From Sporolactobacillus sp. THM19-2 (GTDB lineage: Bacteria > Bacillota > Bacilli > Bacillales > Sporolactobacillaceae), in contig NZ_SEMC01000012.1 of NCBI RefSeq assembly GCF_004153195.1, positions 1-64,000 on the forward strand: a stretch of DNA of 64,000 nucleotides, written 5' to 3'. Position numbers and translations under genes: made by a program. The stretch's first letter is position 1; every line of letters begins with the position of its first letter. Positions 18,744 to 29,613 of this stretch are shown here, piece after piece. Below the pieces are notes generated by a model. That model saw nothing but the letters and a program-made list of their open reading frames with translations. It did no database searches and was not told where the DNA came from.

Positions 18744-19667
18744 TCAGTTCAACCTGTTTCTTTCTACCCATCTGCCATACATGCCTGCAAATGGCACTGC
18801 AATCAGGGCAGTGACAAGATTAAAGATGACTGATGCGTGGGCGAGCGCCGCCCGACCGCTGCCCGAAATACCCATTAACAGATCGGCTGAGAATGTAATG
18901 AATGGGAAAAATACCACAACACTCAGAAGATTAAAGAGAATATGTGTATAAGCCGTCCATCTTCCCTCTTTTCCGGTTCCAAGACCTGCCAGATACGTGG
19001 TCATGCACGTCCCAATATTAGATCCAAGCATAATGGCAATGGCTGTCGACAGTGACAAAAGCTGATGATCAAGGAACCCCATACAGACAAGCATGGTGGC
19101 CGAGCTGGATTGAATAACAGCTGCGAAAAGGGTCCCTGCCACGACTGCATAAAGCAGATTGTCATTCGCATCCATAAGGATATCACGGATGAAAGCAGAT
19201 TCGACGAGCGGCTGTGCGAGATTTCTGAATCCGGCCATCGATGCGAAGAGGCAACCGATACCGAAAAACAGCGAACCGACCGGGAAGCTGCGTCTGAAGG
19301 GCAGACACATGAGAACAAATCCGGCACCGAAAAACAGATAATGCAGTGATCCAACCGGAAGAGCGGCTATTTCACCGGTCAATGTCGTTCCTATGTTTGC
19401 TCCAAGAATGACGCCGACACTTTGAGAGAAACGCATGGCATGTGCACTGATCAGTCCGACCGTGATGATCGTTACTGCTGAACTGCTCTGTAAAAGCATG
19501 GAAGCCAGGGTTCCCAGAAAAAGGCCCTTTAACGGGGTGTCTGCGGCGCGCTCCAGTGTTTCCTTCATCCGTCCTCCGACCAGCGCATGCATGCCTCCGG
19601 TCATGACACCCATACCAATCAGGAAGAGAAGTATATAAAGAATCAGGATAATGATCTGTTGATCCAT
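18744..19667 (-). CDS. Na+/phosphate cotransporter family protein (YqeW-like)
   Basis: A 307-residue polytopic membrane protein of the NptA/PNaS family. It shows the family's internal duplication: LLQSSSAVTIITVG with GANIGTTLTG in the first half, and IQSSSATMLVCMG with GSNIGTCMTT in the second. These QSSSA and GxNIGT motifs form the transport pathway. It lacks the C-terminal PhoU-like domain of longer homologues. It is transcribed opposite to its neighbours, as yqeW sits after mtaB in B. subtilis. Phosphate as the real substrate is inferred from the family. Confidence 0.85.
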   Translation of the reverse strand: MDQQIIILILYILLFLIGMGVMTGGMHALVGGRMKETLERAADTPLKGLFLGTLASMLLQSSSAVTIITVGLISAHAMRFSQSVGVILGANIGTTLTGEIAALPVGSLHYLFFGAGFVLMCLPFRRSFPVGSLFFGIGCLFASMAGFRNLAQPLVESAFIRDILMDANDNLLYAVVAGTLFAAVIQSSSATMLVCMGFLDHQLLSLSTAIAIMLGSNIGTCMTTYLAGLGTGKEGRWTAYTHILFNLLSVVVFFPFITFSADLLMGISGSGRAALAHASVIFNLVTALIAVPFAGMYGRWVERNRLN

Positions 19668-19821
19668 CGAATGACCACCTCGTCCTATTTTATTTAAGAG
19701 AGAGGTTGTCCATGACTGAAAGTAAGGGAAACGTGCGGGTGAATCAGTCGGTCAGGGCAGAAAATATGTTGTAATGAGACAGATCTCTTCCGGATGGACG
19801 ATAAAAAACGCTTTCGTATAT

Positions 19822-19850
19822 TTGATAATTTGTTATCTATCGTATATAAT
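19822..19850 (+). promoter_or_regulatory. Sigma-A promoter of rpsU-yqeY
   Basis: TTGATA (19822-19827), a 17-base spacer and a perfect TATAAT (19845-19850) lie 62 bases upstream of the rpsU start. The rest of the 244-bp gap to the divergent transporter gene shows nothing recognisable. Confidence 0.85.
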
Positions 19851-19911
19851 GGCTAGTGACATACGGATGTCAGTTTAAGCTGCTTTTGTTTTCGGAGGGA
19901 GGGAAACTACG

Positions 19912-20091
19912 ATGGTCGAGACGAGGGTACGAAAGAATGAATCAATTGAAGATGCATTAAGACGTTTCAAACGTTCGGTTTCAAAATCCGGTACTTTAGC
20001 TGAAGTTAAAAAGCGGAGAACTTACGAGAAACCGAGTGTTAAGCGTAAGAAAAAATCTGAGGCTGCACGTAAAAAACGTCGCAGATACTGA
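19912..20091 (+). CDS. rpsU: 30S ribosomal protein S21
   Basis: A 59-residue S21 protein. The conserved parts are [20 protein letters not shown] and the lysine-rich tail [31 protein letters not shown] ribosome site lies just upstream. It is followed after 16 bp by yqeY, the usual Firmicutes pair. Confidence 0.96.
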   Translation: MVETRVRKNESIEDALRRFKRSVSKSGTLAEVKKRRTYEKPSVKRKKKSEAARKKRRRY

Positions 20092-20107
20092 GAAGGGGTT
20101 TTGATCA

Positions 20108-20551
20108 ATGAACCTGGTTGATCGACTGACTGCCGATATGAAGCAGGCGATGAAAGCAAGAGATAAAGATCGACTCACCGTTATTCGCATGATCAAAACA
20201 TCGCTTCATAATGAGTCAATCAGGCGCCGTAAAGAGTTGTCAGACGAAGAAGCGCTCTCAGTCCTGACCCATGAGCTTAAGCAAAGAAAAGACTCCCTCC
20301 AAGAGTTTAAGAAAGCCGAGCGGCAGGATCTGATCGATGAAGTCCGTAAAGAAATTGCTATTGTTCAATCTTACATGCCTGAACAATTATCTGAGAATGA
20401 AGTTAATTCTATTGTTGATCAGGTGATTTCAGAGGTCGGAGCAGTATCAAAGACCGAAATTGGCAAAGTGATGAAGGCCATCATGCCAAAGGTAAAAGGC
20501 CGGGCTGACGGTAGCCTGATTAATCGTCTTGTTCGCAGTAAATTAAATTAA
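20108..20551 (+). CDS. yqeY: GatB/YqeY domain protein
   Basis: A 147-residue protein of the YqeY family, related to the tRNA-binding tail of GatB. Seen: the N-terminal [21 protein letters not shown] and [13 protein letters not shown] segments, and the C-terminal [28 protein letters not shown] helical hairpin. The molecular function is not established. It forms an operon with rpsU and ends in a terminator. Confidence 0.93.
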   Translation: MNLVDRLTADMKQAMKARDKDRLTVIRMIKTSLHNESIRRRKELSDEEALSVLTHELKQRKDSLQEFKKAERQDLIDEVRKEIAIVQSYMPEQLSENEVNSIVDQVISEVGAVSKTEIGKVMKAIMPKVKGRADGSLINRLVRSKLN

Positions 20552-20555
20552 ATGA

Positions 20556-20595
20556 AAAGCTCTGTTTGCGTTGATCACAAGCAGGGCTTTCTTTA
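20556..20595 (+). terminator. Terminator after yqeY
   Basis: A thirteen-pair stem (20556-20568 with 20078-type partner at 20578-20590, two G-T pairs) is followed by CTTTAT. It ends the rpsU-yqeY unit. Confidence 0.75.
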
Positions 20596-20648
20596 TACAC
20601 AGGAATAGTCTGACTAAGAGTATTCCACTAAAGGGGATGAGGATGTTC

Positions 20649-21644
20649 ATGGATGCATCAACGGTAGGTATTTTAATTATTGCTGCACTGATTATTATTG
20701 GTCTTGTCATTCTGTTTACGTTTGTACCGATTATGCTTTGGATATCGGCACTGTCGTCAGGAGTTAAAATCGGGATATTCACTCTGATCGGTATGCGGCT
20801 CAGACGAGTGGTACCGAGGCGCGTCATTGAACCTCTGATCAAAGCAACGAAAGCCGGTCTTGACCTTCATACGAACCAGCTGGAAAGCCACTACCTGGCA
20901 GGGGGGAATGTTGATCGTGTCGTTAATGCACTGATCGCCGCACACCGGGCAAATATTTCTCTGACATTTGAACGGACAGCAGCGATTGATCTGGCCGGAA
21001 GAGATGTACTTCAGGCTGTGCAGATGAGTGTTAATCCCAAAGTTATTGAAACGCCTTTCATTTCCGGTGTCGCGATCAATGGGATTGAAGTGAAGGTAAA
21101 AGCACGGATTACCGTGCGTGCGAATATCGACAGACTGGTTGGTGGTGCCGGGGAAGAAACCATTGTTGCCCGTGTCGGTGAAGGTGTTGTGAGCACGATT
21201 GGTTCTTCTCCGTCACATAAGGATGTTCTGAAAAATCCGGATACGATTTCAAAAACGGTACTTGAAAAGGGCCTTGATGCAGGAACTGCTTTTGAAATCC
21301 TCTCCATTGATATTGCCGATGTTGATATCGGTAAAAATATCGGTGCCATGTTGCAGACGGAACAGGCGGAGGCCGATAAGAATATTGCTCAGGCCAAAGC
21401 TGAAGAAAGGCGTGCAATGGCCGTTGCCGGCGAGCAGGAGATGCGCGCCCGCGTGGAAGAAATGCACGCCAAAGTGGTTGAAGCAGAATCTGATGTACCT
21501 CTTGCAATGGCTGCTGCACTCAGGGCAGGCAAACTCGGCGTTATGGATTACATGAATTATAATAACATTAAGGCTGATACAGAAATGCGTCATTCATTCG
21601 GAGATCAGGGAACCTCAGACACCTCTCCGAATGATTCTAAGTAA
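20649..21644 (+). CDS. floA: Flotillin-like protein FloA
   Basis: A 331-residue flotillin that organises membrane microdomains. It has an N-terminal hydrophobic hairpin (about 5-30), a SPFH/PHB domain with VGMRLRR-type, [22 protein letters not shown] and [13 protein letters not shown] segments, and a C-terminal coiled coil rich in Glu/Ala ([20 protein letters not shown]). The ATG at 20649 gives the family's usual length; ATGs at 20643 and 20637 are alternatives. In B. subtilis the NfeD protein YqeZ is encoded directly upstream, but here yqeY and a terminator precede floA. Confidence 0.94.
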   Translation: MDASTVGILIIAALIIIGLVILFTFVPIMLWISALSSGVKIGIFTLIGMRLRRVVPRRVIEPLIKATKAGLDLHTNQLESHYLAGGNVDRVVNALIAAHRANISLTFERTAAIDLAGRDVLQAVQMSVNPKVIETPFISGVAINGIEVKVKARITVRANIDRLVGGAGEETIVARVGEGVVSTIGSSPSHKDVLKNPDTISKTVLEKGLDAGTAFEILSIDIADVDIGKNIGAMLQTEQAEADKNIAQAKAEERRAMAVAGEQEMRARVEEMHAKVVEAESDVPLAMAAALRAGKLGVMDYMNYNNIKADTEMRHSFGDQGTSDTSPNDSK

Positions 21645-21662
21645 AAAGGAGTTGTCTCCTCC

Positions 21663-22127
21663 ATGAGTTTTGTCGGAATCATCATTGCCGTTATCGCTTT
21701 CATTTTCTATATTGCCCGCTCGGTTGAAAAACAAAATGAGAATGAACGAAAACGGCGTCAGGAAAGAAGAGGGAGAATTGAGCCTGGTAAGATGATTCCT
21801 GTGTCTGATTCTAAAGATCAGATTCCGGATCAACCCGTACAGGAAAAAAAGCCTGAACCTGAAAGTGAAACAGTTCCTGACCTTCCTGCTTCCAGTGAAT
21901 GGCAGAAAAAAATGCTTGAAGCCAGTCGCCGTCTGGAAAAAGCAGGTGCCGGGAAAGAGGGGCCTCCGGACAAACCGTTTCCTGCGAAGAAGCCGGAATC
22001 CCCTGGACCCGGAGACTGGATACATCAACCTGAACGGGTCCGTCAGGCGTTCATTCTCTCTGAATGTATCGGAAAACCACGTGCTTTACGCCCGCACCGT
22101 TTTTATAAACGGCCATATACACGATGA
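21663..22127 (+). CDS. Unidentified single-pass membrane protein downstream of floA
   Basis: A 154-residue protein with an N-terminal membrane helix (about 3-18), then a highly charged stretch (NENERKRRQERRGR) and a Pro/Glu/Lys-rich low-complexity middle. A short conserved-looking tail, WIHQPERVRQAFILSECIGKPRALRPH, resembles the C-terminal signature seen in some small floA-linked proteins. It sits where yqfB lies in B. subtilis, but I do not recognise it as a homologue. An AAAGGAG lies upstream at long spacing (about 12 bases). It probably shares the floA transcript and is followed by hairpins. Confidence 0.6.
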   Translation: MSFVGIIIAVIAFIFYIARSVEKQNENERKRRQERRGRIEPGKMIPVSDSKDQIPDQPVQEKKPEPESETVPDLPASSEWQKKMLEASRRLEKAGAGKEGPPDKPFPAKKPESPGPGDWIHQPERVRQAFILSECIGKPRALRPHRFYKRPYTR

Positions 22128-22482
22128 ACAAGCCCCCCCTTCAAAAGGGGTAGTTTGTTCTAAGGCTTATAAGATAAACCATGGATTACCGGCCAGCGTC
22201 TCAAGCGCTGGCCATATTTTCCTTCGTCTCCTTTTATTTCCCCATTAATGGACGTTCGTATACTCAGCGCTCCAGAAGCCTTCGTATTCCCGTTTAACGT
22301 ACTAAAGTCCATAAAGCAAGAATCGCTGACGGGCAGGTCGCAGGTACCGGCTGAATCCTGGTTGTATCGACTTTAATCATCGTGTGAAAACAAACAGTAA
22401 AGACCTGCAGTGAAAACTGCGGGCTTTTTTAGTGCTATGCCGGTTTTATCAGTCATATGGTGGTTATGAGGTGGGATTGATC
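22128..22482. other. Gene-free region with three hairpins before yqfC
   Basis: No coding frame is convincing in these 355 bases. Three hairpins are visible: a small C-rich one (about 22134-22152); GGCCAGCG with CGCTGGCC at 22191-22213, followed by ATATTTT, which may terminate the floA transcript; and CCTGCAGT with ACTGCGGG at 22404-22423, followed by CTTTTTT, a good terminator. Between the last two lie about 190 bases that include a complementary pair ATGGAC/GTCCAT. This could be an untranslated leader or a small RNA, but nothing matches a known class. Confidence 0.45.
22404..22430 (+). terminator. Rho-independent terminator upstream of yqfC
   Basis: An eight-pair stem with a GAAA tetraloop is followed by CTTTTTT. 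It ends a transcript that does not match any called gene directly, since it lies about 280 bp after the floA-linked gene. Confidence 0.75.
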
Positions 22483-22779
22483 ATGAGAAAATGGCCCGAT
22501 AAGCTCAGAAAGTGGTTTACGGAAGTTTCCGACCTTCCGGAAGACGTCATAACAGGCTTACCGAGAATCACACTGATCGGACAATCCAGCCTCAGTATCG
22601 AAAATCATCATGGAGTGATTGCTTTTTCAGAGAATGAACTGGTCCTTGCGATGGATTCCCGAAAGCTTCACATAGCTGGTGAAGGTTTTGTCCTGGAATA
22701 TATTGCCGGAACAGAAATAGAGCTCAAAGGACTTGTTCAGAAGATCTATTACCAGGAAGAGCAGCAGGCTATGAAGTGA
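22483..22779 (+). CDS. yqfC: Sporulation protein YqfC
   Basis: A 98-residue YqfC/YabP-type protein. The PRITLIGQSSLSIENHHGVIAFSE segment and its beta-rich remainder are typical. In B. subtilis yqfC-yqfD are transcribed in the mother cell under sigma-E and are needed for efficient sporulation. The ATG at 22483 follows GAGGTGGGA; a longer frame upstream is probably not translated. It is immediately followed by yqfD. Confidence 0.85.
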   Translation: MRKWPDKLRKWFTEVSDLPEDVITGLPRITLIGQSSLSIENHHGVIAFSENELVLAMDSRKLHIAGEGFVLEYIAGTEIELKGLVQKIYYQEEQQAMK

Positions 22780-22848
22780 TCAAGGAAAAATCTTTATTTA
22801 TAAAGCCATAAATTGAGGCTCAAACATAGTATACAAGGAGGACATGAA

Positions 22849-24063
22849 TTGAAAAACCGGATTCAGCAGAGTACGAGCCGGTTAAAGGTGGAAATAAAAG
22901 GAGATCAACCCGAACGCTTTTTAGCCGTATGCAGGACGCTGGGTATTCCGCTCTGGCAGGTCAGGCGTATAAATGGGACAACTCTTGTCTGTACCCTGCC
23001 TGTTCAGAACCCATCGACGTTAAAGCGACTGGTTAAGAAAAGCGGGTGTCGTATTCATATCATAAAGAAAACCGGCATCGCCTTTTCGTGGAGAAAAATT
23101 CAGATACAAATCGGTTCCGTCATCGGTATCTTTTTCTTTATCTTTATCCTGATTATTTTATCAAACATGGTCTGGTCTGTTCAGATTAAGGGAGCCGATC
23201 CGGAACTTGAAGAACGTATACGTACCTTGTTAAAAGAGCAGCATCTGTATGTCGGTACTCTGGATATTTTCGTACCTGACTCCGGACAAATCGAAGACAG
23301 CCTGACCTCCAGTCTGACTAAAGTCACCTGGATTGGCGTCTCACGGGAGGGGACAACTTATCATATCGATGTGGTTCAGAAGAAATATGCCGAAAAGAAG
23401 AAACCGGCGGGTCCAAGAAATCTCATAGCGGCAAAGCCGGCCGTGATCCACCAAATGTTTGTCGAGAAAGGACAGCCGGTAGTTGAAAGCAGCCAGTTTG
23501 TCAGGCGGGGGCAATTGCTCGTTTCGGGCAGGACCGGGTCGGACAAGTCTCCGAAATTTGTCTCTTCAGAGGGGAAAGTCATTGGTGAAACCTGGTATCA
23601 GTCGGAAACGTCTGTGCCTCTGACAAGCCGTTACAGCCTTTATACCGGAAAGTCCAGTAAGCAGTACCGTCTGTCGTTCTGGAACGTTCAGATCCCTTTG
23701 TGGGGGCTTAAATCGAAACCGTACAATACCTTCAGTAAAGAAACAGTCAAAAAGAAAGTACGTTTTCTTCTTTGGGAGCTTCCCGTTACCTGGAGTCGGA
23801 CTCTTTATCGGGAAAAAAAGGTATCTGAAAGGCGGTTAACACAAGAGGAGGCCCTGGAGGAAGCAAAACGGACGGCGGTAAATAAACTGCTTGGCCGGCT
23901 TCCTCAGGGTGCGAAGGTGGTATCCACTAAAGTGGATCAGAAAGCGCAGTCAGGAAGGGGAGAGCTTGTGGTTAAAAGCCACCATGTCGTTTATGAAGAT
24001 ATTGTCCGTCCCCAGGCGCTGGATCCGGCAGCGGAAAAGAAAAAGGAAGGGGGAAAAAAGTAA
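22849..24063 (+). CDS. yqfD: Sporulation protein YqfD
   Basis: A 404-residue membrane protein of the YqfD family, required for sporulation in B. subtilis. A soluble N-terminal domain (about 1-85) precedes one membrane helix (about 86-112: IGSVIGIFFFIFILIIL region). The large remaining part faces outside and contains the KPAVIHQMFVEKGQPVV segment seen in the family. The TTG at 22849 is chosen because AAGGAGG lies 7 bases upstream, and the nearby ATG leads straight to a stop. Confidence 0.9.
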   Translation: MKNRIQQSTSRLKVEIKGDQPERFLAVCRTLGIPLWQVRRINGTTLVCTLPVQNPSTLKRLVKKSGCRIHIIKKTGIAFSWRKIQIQIGSVIGIFFFIFILIILSNMVWSVQIKGADPELEERIRTLLKEQHLYVGTLDIFVPDSGQIEDSLTSSLTKVTWIGVSREGTTYHIDVVQKKYAEKKKPAGPRNLIAAKPAVIHQMFVEKGQPVVESSQFVRRGQLLVSGRTGSDKSPKFVSSEGKVIGETWYQSETSVPLTSRYSLYTGKSSKQYRLSFWNVQIPLWGLKSKPYNTFSKETVKKKVRFLLWELPVTWSRTLYREKKVSERRLTQEEALEEAKRTAVNKLLGRLPQGAKVVSTKVDQKAQSGRGELVVKSHHVVYEDIVRPQALDPAAEKKKEGGKK

Positions 24064-24179
24064 TCGCCTGTCGATAAATAATGCGGGAGTTCATGCGATT
24101 AAAAACGGATTGGAATTCAATAGATCACATATGGTAAAATGAGAGAAACGCAGAAGCAACCGAGGGGGATAAATAGAGC

Positions 24180-25139
24180 TTGCCAGAACGCCATTTATAT
24201 AAAATTTCATTAGACCTGGATAATGCAAATGAAGCACTGATGCTTTTTGGCCCGGGAGATGCTCATTTAAAAATTATAGAAAAGACTCTGGGCATTTCAA
24301 TCGTCACCCGGGGTGGTACAATCAGTGTCTCTTCTGAGAAAGAGGAGGACGCAGCAAGAGTTGAAGAAGTGTTACGTGCACTCCTTCGGCTGATCAGGCG
24401 CGGGATATCTGTGACCGAACGGGATGCAGTGTACGCCCTGAAGATGGCTGAAAATGGTCAGCTGGAAAGTTTCGGCCGCCTCTATGATGATGAAATCGTG
24501 ACAAATGCCAAGGGGAAGCCCATTCGTGCGAAAACCCTGGGACAAAAGCGATACATCGAAGCGATAGAAAAACATGATATGGTTTTTGCCATAGGTCCGG
24601 CCGGTACGGGGAAGACGTATCTTGCTGTTGTCATGGCCGTAACCGCTTTGAAAAATGGCAGAATTAAAAGACTGATCCTGACTCGTCCGGCAGTTGAGGC
24701 CGGTGAAAATCTTGGCTTTCTTCCGGGGGACCTTAAAGAAAAGGTTGATCCCTATCTTCGCCCGCTTTATGATGCATTACATGATGTGCTCGGAGCAGAG
24801 CATACACTCCGACTGCTGGATCGCGGAACGATTGAAATTGCTCCCCTTGCTTATATGAGAGGCCGGACACTGGAAGATGCCTTTGTGATCCTTGATGAAG
24901 CGCAAAACACAACACAGGAACAGATGAAAATGTTTCTGACCCGTCTGGGTTTCGGTTCAAAAATGATTATCACCGGAGATGTGACACAGGTAGATCTTCC
25001 CAAGGGGAAAAAATCAGGATTGATAACGGCAAGGGAACTTCTGGAGCATATAGAAGGAATCGCTTTTGTTTCTTTAAAAAGTACGGATGTTGTCCGCCAT
25101 CCACTGGTACAGAAAATTATTGAAGCCTATGGAGACTGA
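24180..25139 (+). CDS. phoH: PhoH-like ATPase
   Basis: A 319-residue PhoH/YbeZ-type protein. The N-terminal KH-like segment covers about residues 1-80. The ATPase core has Walker A GPAGTGKTYLAV, LTRPAVEAGENLGFLPGDLKEKVDPY and Walker B FVILDEAQNTT. The family is associated with RNA metabolism, usually together with YbeY, which is encoded two genes downstream. The TTG start follows GAGGGGGAT at suitable spacing. It is part of the phoH-pgpH-ybeY-dgkA-cdd-era run. Confidence 0.94.
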   Translation: MPERHLYKISLDLDNANEALMLFGPGDAHLKIIEKTLGISIVTRGGTISVSSEKEEDAARVEEVLRALLRLIRRGISVTERDAVYALKMAENGQLESFGRLYDDEIVTNAKGKPIRAKTLGQKRYIEAIEKHDMVFAIGPAGTGKTYLAVVMAVTALKNGRIKRLILTRPAVEAGENLGFLPGDLKEKVDPYLRPLYDALHDVLGAEHTLRLLDRGTIEIAPLAYMRGRTLEDAFVILDEAQNTTQEQMKMFLTRLGFGSKMIITGDVTQVDLPKGKKSGLITARELLEHIEGIAFVSLKSTDVVRHPLVQKIIEAYGD

Positions 25140-25204
25140 ATCGACCTTAACGGACAGGTTGGGGAAATATAACAGGTGACTAGTGAAATTTCGGAGGCAC
25201 TGCA

Positions 25205-27352
25205 ATGAAATCTTCATCTGGAATAATTAATAAGCTGAAGGACGTATCTCTAAAATTTGTCACCGGCTGGAGCGTTGCAGCTATTGTCGGCATTGTTTTG
25301 TATGCCCTTATGATCGGCAGTGTCCTTCCGAAGAATCCGGATGTCAGACTTCATGAAGTAGCGACCCATGACATTCAGGCACCTGTTGATGTGGTTGATA
25401 CACAGGCGACTGAATTAAGAAAACAGGAAGCGATGGAGTCCACCCCCTCTGCATATGCCTACAATAAAAGTCTGGCGCTGATGCAGGTTGAGAAGGTTGG
25501 CGATCTGTTTGACACCATCGATCAGGTAAAAAAAGAAGATCATATTGATGCAGAATCTTCGCCAAAGGATCAGGATAAGGCGACACAGCGCATTTCTGAT
25601 AGCCTTGCTGAAACTCCGGATGCGAATATATCGCCGTCTGCACTCAAGTCTTTGCTGACTGCTTCTGAAAATGAAATAAGTATTGCAGAGGATATGGCAA
25701 GTACCAGCATTTACGAAGCGATGAGCCAGAAAATCGGTTGGAATGATCTGCAGCGTGTTCAGGAAAGATCTGCAGTATCCCTGCCGACATCTGTTCTCAA
25801 TGACGACATCAGGAAGGCACTTAATGAAGTGCTCCAGAGCTACATAACAGCGAATTATTCACTGGATACAAAGGCAACACGGCAAAATAAGCAAGAAGCA
25901 GCAAGCAACGTCGACAGCGTAGTGATTCATCAGGGAGAAGTGATTGTCAGAAAGGGCGAGCTGGTCACCAACGATATGATGCGCCAGCTGAAACTGGTTG
26001 GCATTATCGATGAAAAGTTTAATGCACTTCCATTTATTGGTTTATTTCTGCTTACAGCTTTTATCACTTCAATTTTCTGGTTTGAATATAAGCGTTTCAG
26101 AGAAAGGAACCGGAACAGATCCATCAAGTATTTGTATATTTATGCGCTCGTTTTTCTCGGCACGGCAGGTATTATTAAGATCTGCAGTTACCTGGGCCTG
26201 ACAGGTGTCCATGGATTGTACCTGATTATTCCAGCCGCGGTTGGACCCCTGCTTATCCGTATGCTGCTCAGTGAGCGTCTTGCTCTGGTTTCAGGTGTAC
26301 TGCTGGCACTGGCAGGCAGTGTTATTTTTGGTATCGATATCAAAGCTGCACTTTTCGATGCGCCGATGACTGTCTATCTCATGTTCTCCTCCATCACCGG
26401 AGCCCTTGTCCTTGGCCGCCGATCGAGACCGAGGGTTCTTCAGACCGGGTCGATCATTGCCTCTGTAAACGCCGTAACGCTATTAGCCCTCATGATGTTT
26501 CAGAATCAGCCATTTTCTTTAACCGGTACCAGTCTGTCGATTGGTTTTGCCCTCTTATCCGGGTTCCTGTCTGTTATTTTAGCTAATGGTGTGATGCCCC
26601 TGTTTGAAGCCGGCTTTGGTATTCTGTCCCCCTTCCGGTTGATTGAACTGTCGAATCCCAGCCAGCCATTGCTGCGAAAAATACTGATTGAGGCGCCGGG
26701 GACCTATCATCATAGTGTCATGGTGGCAAATCTTGCAGAGCGGGCCTGCGAAGCGATCGGCGCAAACGGTCTGCTTGCGAGAGTGGCGGCCTATTATCAC
26801 GACATCGGTAAAACGAAGCGGCCAAAATTTTTCGTTGAAAATCAGCTGGACGGGGTTAACCCTCATGAAAAAATATCACCTCAGCTGAGCCGGACCATCA
26901 TCTTCTCGCATCCGTATGATGGGGCTGATATCCTGAGGAACCATCATTTTCCTAAGGAGATCATTGATATTGCCGAACAGCATCATGGGACAACCCTTCT
27001 GCGCTATTTTTATGTCAAAGCACAGGAGCAGAGCGAAAAGCCGATACCGGAAAGTGAATTCCGATATCCCGGGCCCAAAGTCCAGACGAAAGAAGCCGCA
27101 GTGGTCGAACTGTCTGACAGTATTGAAGCTGCAGTACGTGCAATGAAAAAACCGACACAATTAAAAGTCCAGAATCTGGTAAAAAGTATTTTTAGCGATC
27201 GACTGAGCGATGGACAATTTGATGAATGTGATATTACGCTGAAAGAATTAAAAGCAGTGGAGAAGTCGATCGATGAGACGCTGCGCGGGGTCTATCATTC
27301 AAGAATTGAATACCCCAAAGAACTTAAGATTAAAAAGGTGAATGTCAGATGA
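25205..27352 (+). CDS. pgpH: Cyclic-di-AMP phosphodiesterase PgpH (7TM-HD)
   Basis: A 715-residue membrane phosphodiesterase that hydrolyses the second messenger c-di-AMP. It has an N-terminal membrane helix and an extracellular 7TMR-HDED domain (about 50-270), seven membrane helices (about 275-475), then a cytoplasmic HD domain. The metal-binding residues are in GTYHHSVMV, YYHDIGKT, HPYDGADI and AEQHHGT. This is YqfF in B. subtilis. The stop overlaps the ybeY start by 4 bp. Confidence 0.94.
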   Translation: MKSSSGIINKLKDVSLKFVTGWSVAAIVGIVLYALMIGSVLPKNPDVRLHEVATHDIQAPVDVVDTQATELRKQEAMESTPSAYAYNKSLALMQVEKVGDLFDTIDQVKKEDHIDAESSPKDQDKATQRISDSLAETPDANISPSALKSLLTASENEISIAEDMASTSIYEAMSQKIGWNDLQRVQERSAVSLPTSVLNDDIRKALNEVLQSYITANYSLDTKATRQNKQEAASNVDSVVIHQGEVIVRKGELVTNDMMRQLKLVGIIDEKFNALPFIGLFLLTAFITSIFWFEYKRFRERNRNRSIKYLYIYALVFLGTAGIIKICSYLGLTGVHGLYLIIPAAVGPLLIRMLLSERLALVSGVLLALAGSVIFGIDIKAALFDAPMTVYLMFSSITGALVLGRRSRPRVLQTGSIIASVNAVTLLALMMFQNQPFSLTGTSLSIGFALLSGFLSVILANGVMPLFEAGFGILSPFRLIELSNPSQPLLRKILIEAPGTYHHSVMVANLAERACEAIGANGLLARVAAYYHDIGKTKRPKFFVENQLDGVNPHEKISPQLSRTIIFSHPYDGADILRNHHFPKEIIDIAEQHHGTTLLRYFYVKAQEQSEKPIPESEFRYPGPKVQTKEAAVVELSDSIEAAVRAMKKPTQLKVQNLVKSIFSDRLSDGQFDECDITLKELKAVEKSIDETLRGVYHSRIEYPKELKIKKVNVR

Positions 27353-27825
27353 CGATGATCATTGATATGCATGATGAAACAGAGGAATTAAATGAACAGC
27401 AGCAAAGGTGGATCATCCGGCTGCTTAACCATGCTTCAGAAGTACTTCAGCTCGTTGGAGAGATTGAATGCTCGCTGACATTTGTGGGAAATGAACGGAT
27501 CAGGGAGATAAACCGCCAATATCGTGGAATTGATCGCCCAACCGATGTCATTTCGTTTGCTCTGGAAGAAAAAGCAGATGATGAGGCTCCTCTTCATCTG
27601 GGTAAAGGAGAGCCACGTGTTTTAGGTGATATCATCGTTTCCCTGAAGAAAGCTCATGAACAGGCAGCAGAATATGGACATTCTTTTGAACGGGAACTTG
27701 GTTTTCTTGTTATTCATGGACTTCTGCATCTGCTGGGTTATGACCATACGACAGAGCAGGAAAAGAAAGAGATGTTCGGGCTTCAGGAAAAAATTCTTGA
27801 GTCGTTTGGGCTGAAACGTTTATGA
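27349..27825 (+). CDS. ybeY: Endoribonuclease YbeY
   Basis: A 158-residue metallo-RNase that matures 16S rRNA and takes part in ribosome quality control. The zinc motif HGLLHLLGYDHTT is complete, and RPTDVISFALEE and LGDIIVS are the conserved core. It overlaps both pgpH upstream and dgkA downstream by 4 bp, so the genes are translationally coupled. Confidence 0.95.
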   Translation: MTMIIDMHDETEELNEQQQRWIIRLLNHASEVLQLVGEIECSLTFVGNERIREINRQYRGIDRPTDVISFALEEKADDEAPLHLGKGEPRVLGDIIVSLKKAHEQAAEYGHSFERELGFLVIHGLLHLLGYDHTTEQEKKEMFGLQEKILESFGLKRL

Positions 27826-28205
27826 AAAGGTATCCGGCAGAACATCGCAAACACAAAAAGCTGCCGAGGAGTTTTGTGGATGCCATTTCAGGTTTTCGTC
27901 TCGCTGTTCTTCAGGAACGGAACATCCGGCTTCAGTTGTTTGCAGCAGTTGTTGTACTGATTTTTTCCCTGGTTATTGGCGTCTCGCGTTCCAATCTTCT
28001 GATCATCCTGATACTGATTGGCGGGGTGATCAGCCTGGAACTGGTAAATACTGCTGTGGAAAGGGCGGTAGATCTTGTGACGAGGGAGCCTCATCCTATG
28101 GCTAAAGCGGCAAAAGATGCTGCAGCGGCAGCTGTCTGGTGGTTTTCGGTCATTGCAACCATTATTTTCGCTATTATCCTTTATACAACTTTTATGACAG
28201 AATGA
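27822..28205 (+). CDS. dgkA: Undecaprenol/diacylglycerol kinase DgkA
   Basis: A 127-residue small membrane kinase. Three membrane helices and the family motif ELVNTAVERAVDLVT with its catalytic Glu are present. In Gram-positive bacteria this enzyme phosphorylates undecaprenol and feeds the lipid carrier pool used for wall synthesis. The start codon overlaps the ybeY stop. Confidence 0.93.
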   Translation: MKRYPAEHRKHKKLPRSFVDAISGFRLAVLQERNIRLQLFAAVVVLIFSLVIGVSRSNLLIILILIGGVISLELVNTAVERAVDLVTREPHPMAKAAKDAAAAAVWWFSVIATIIFAIILYTTFMTE

Positions 28206-29523
<1,318 letters not shown>

Positions 29524-29613
29524 AAGTCCTGAAGTCCTGAATGAATTGACAATCATTTCTTCTCATGAAAATCTTCATTTCGTAAAAACTAAGCATGAGG
29601 TTTAAATGGGGGG

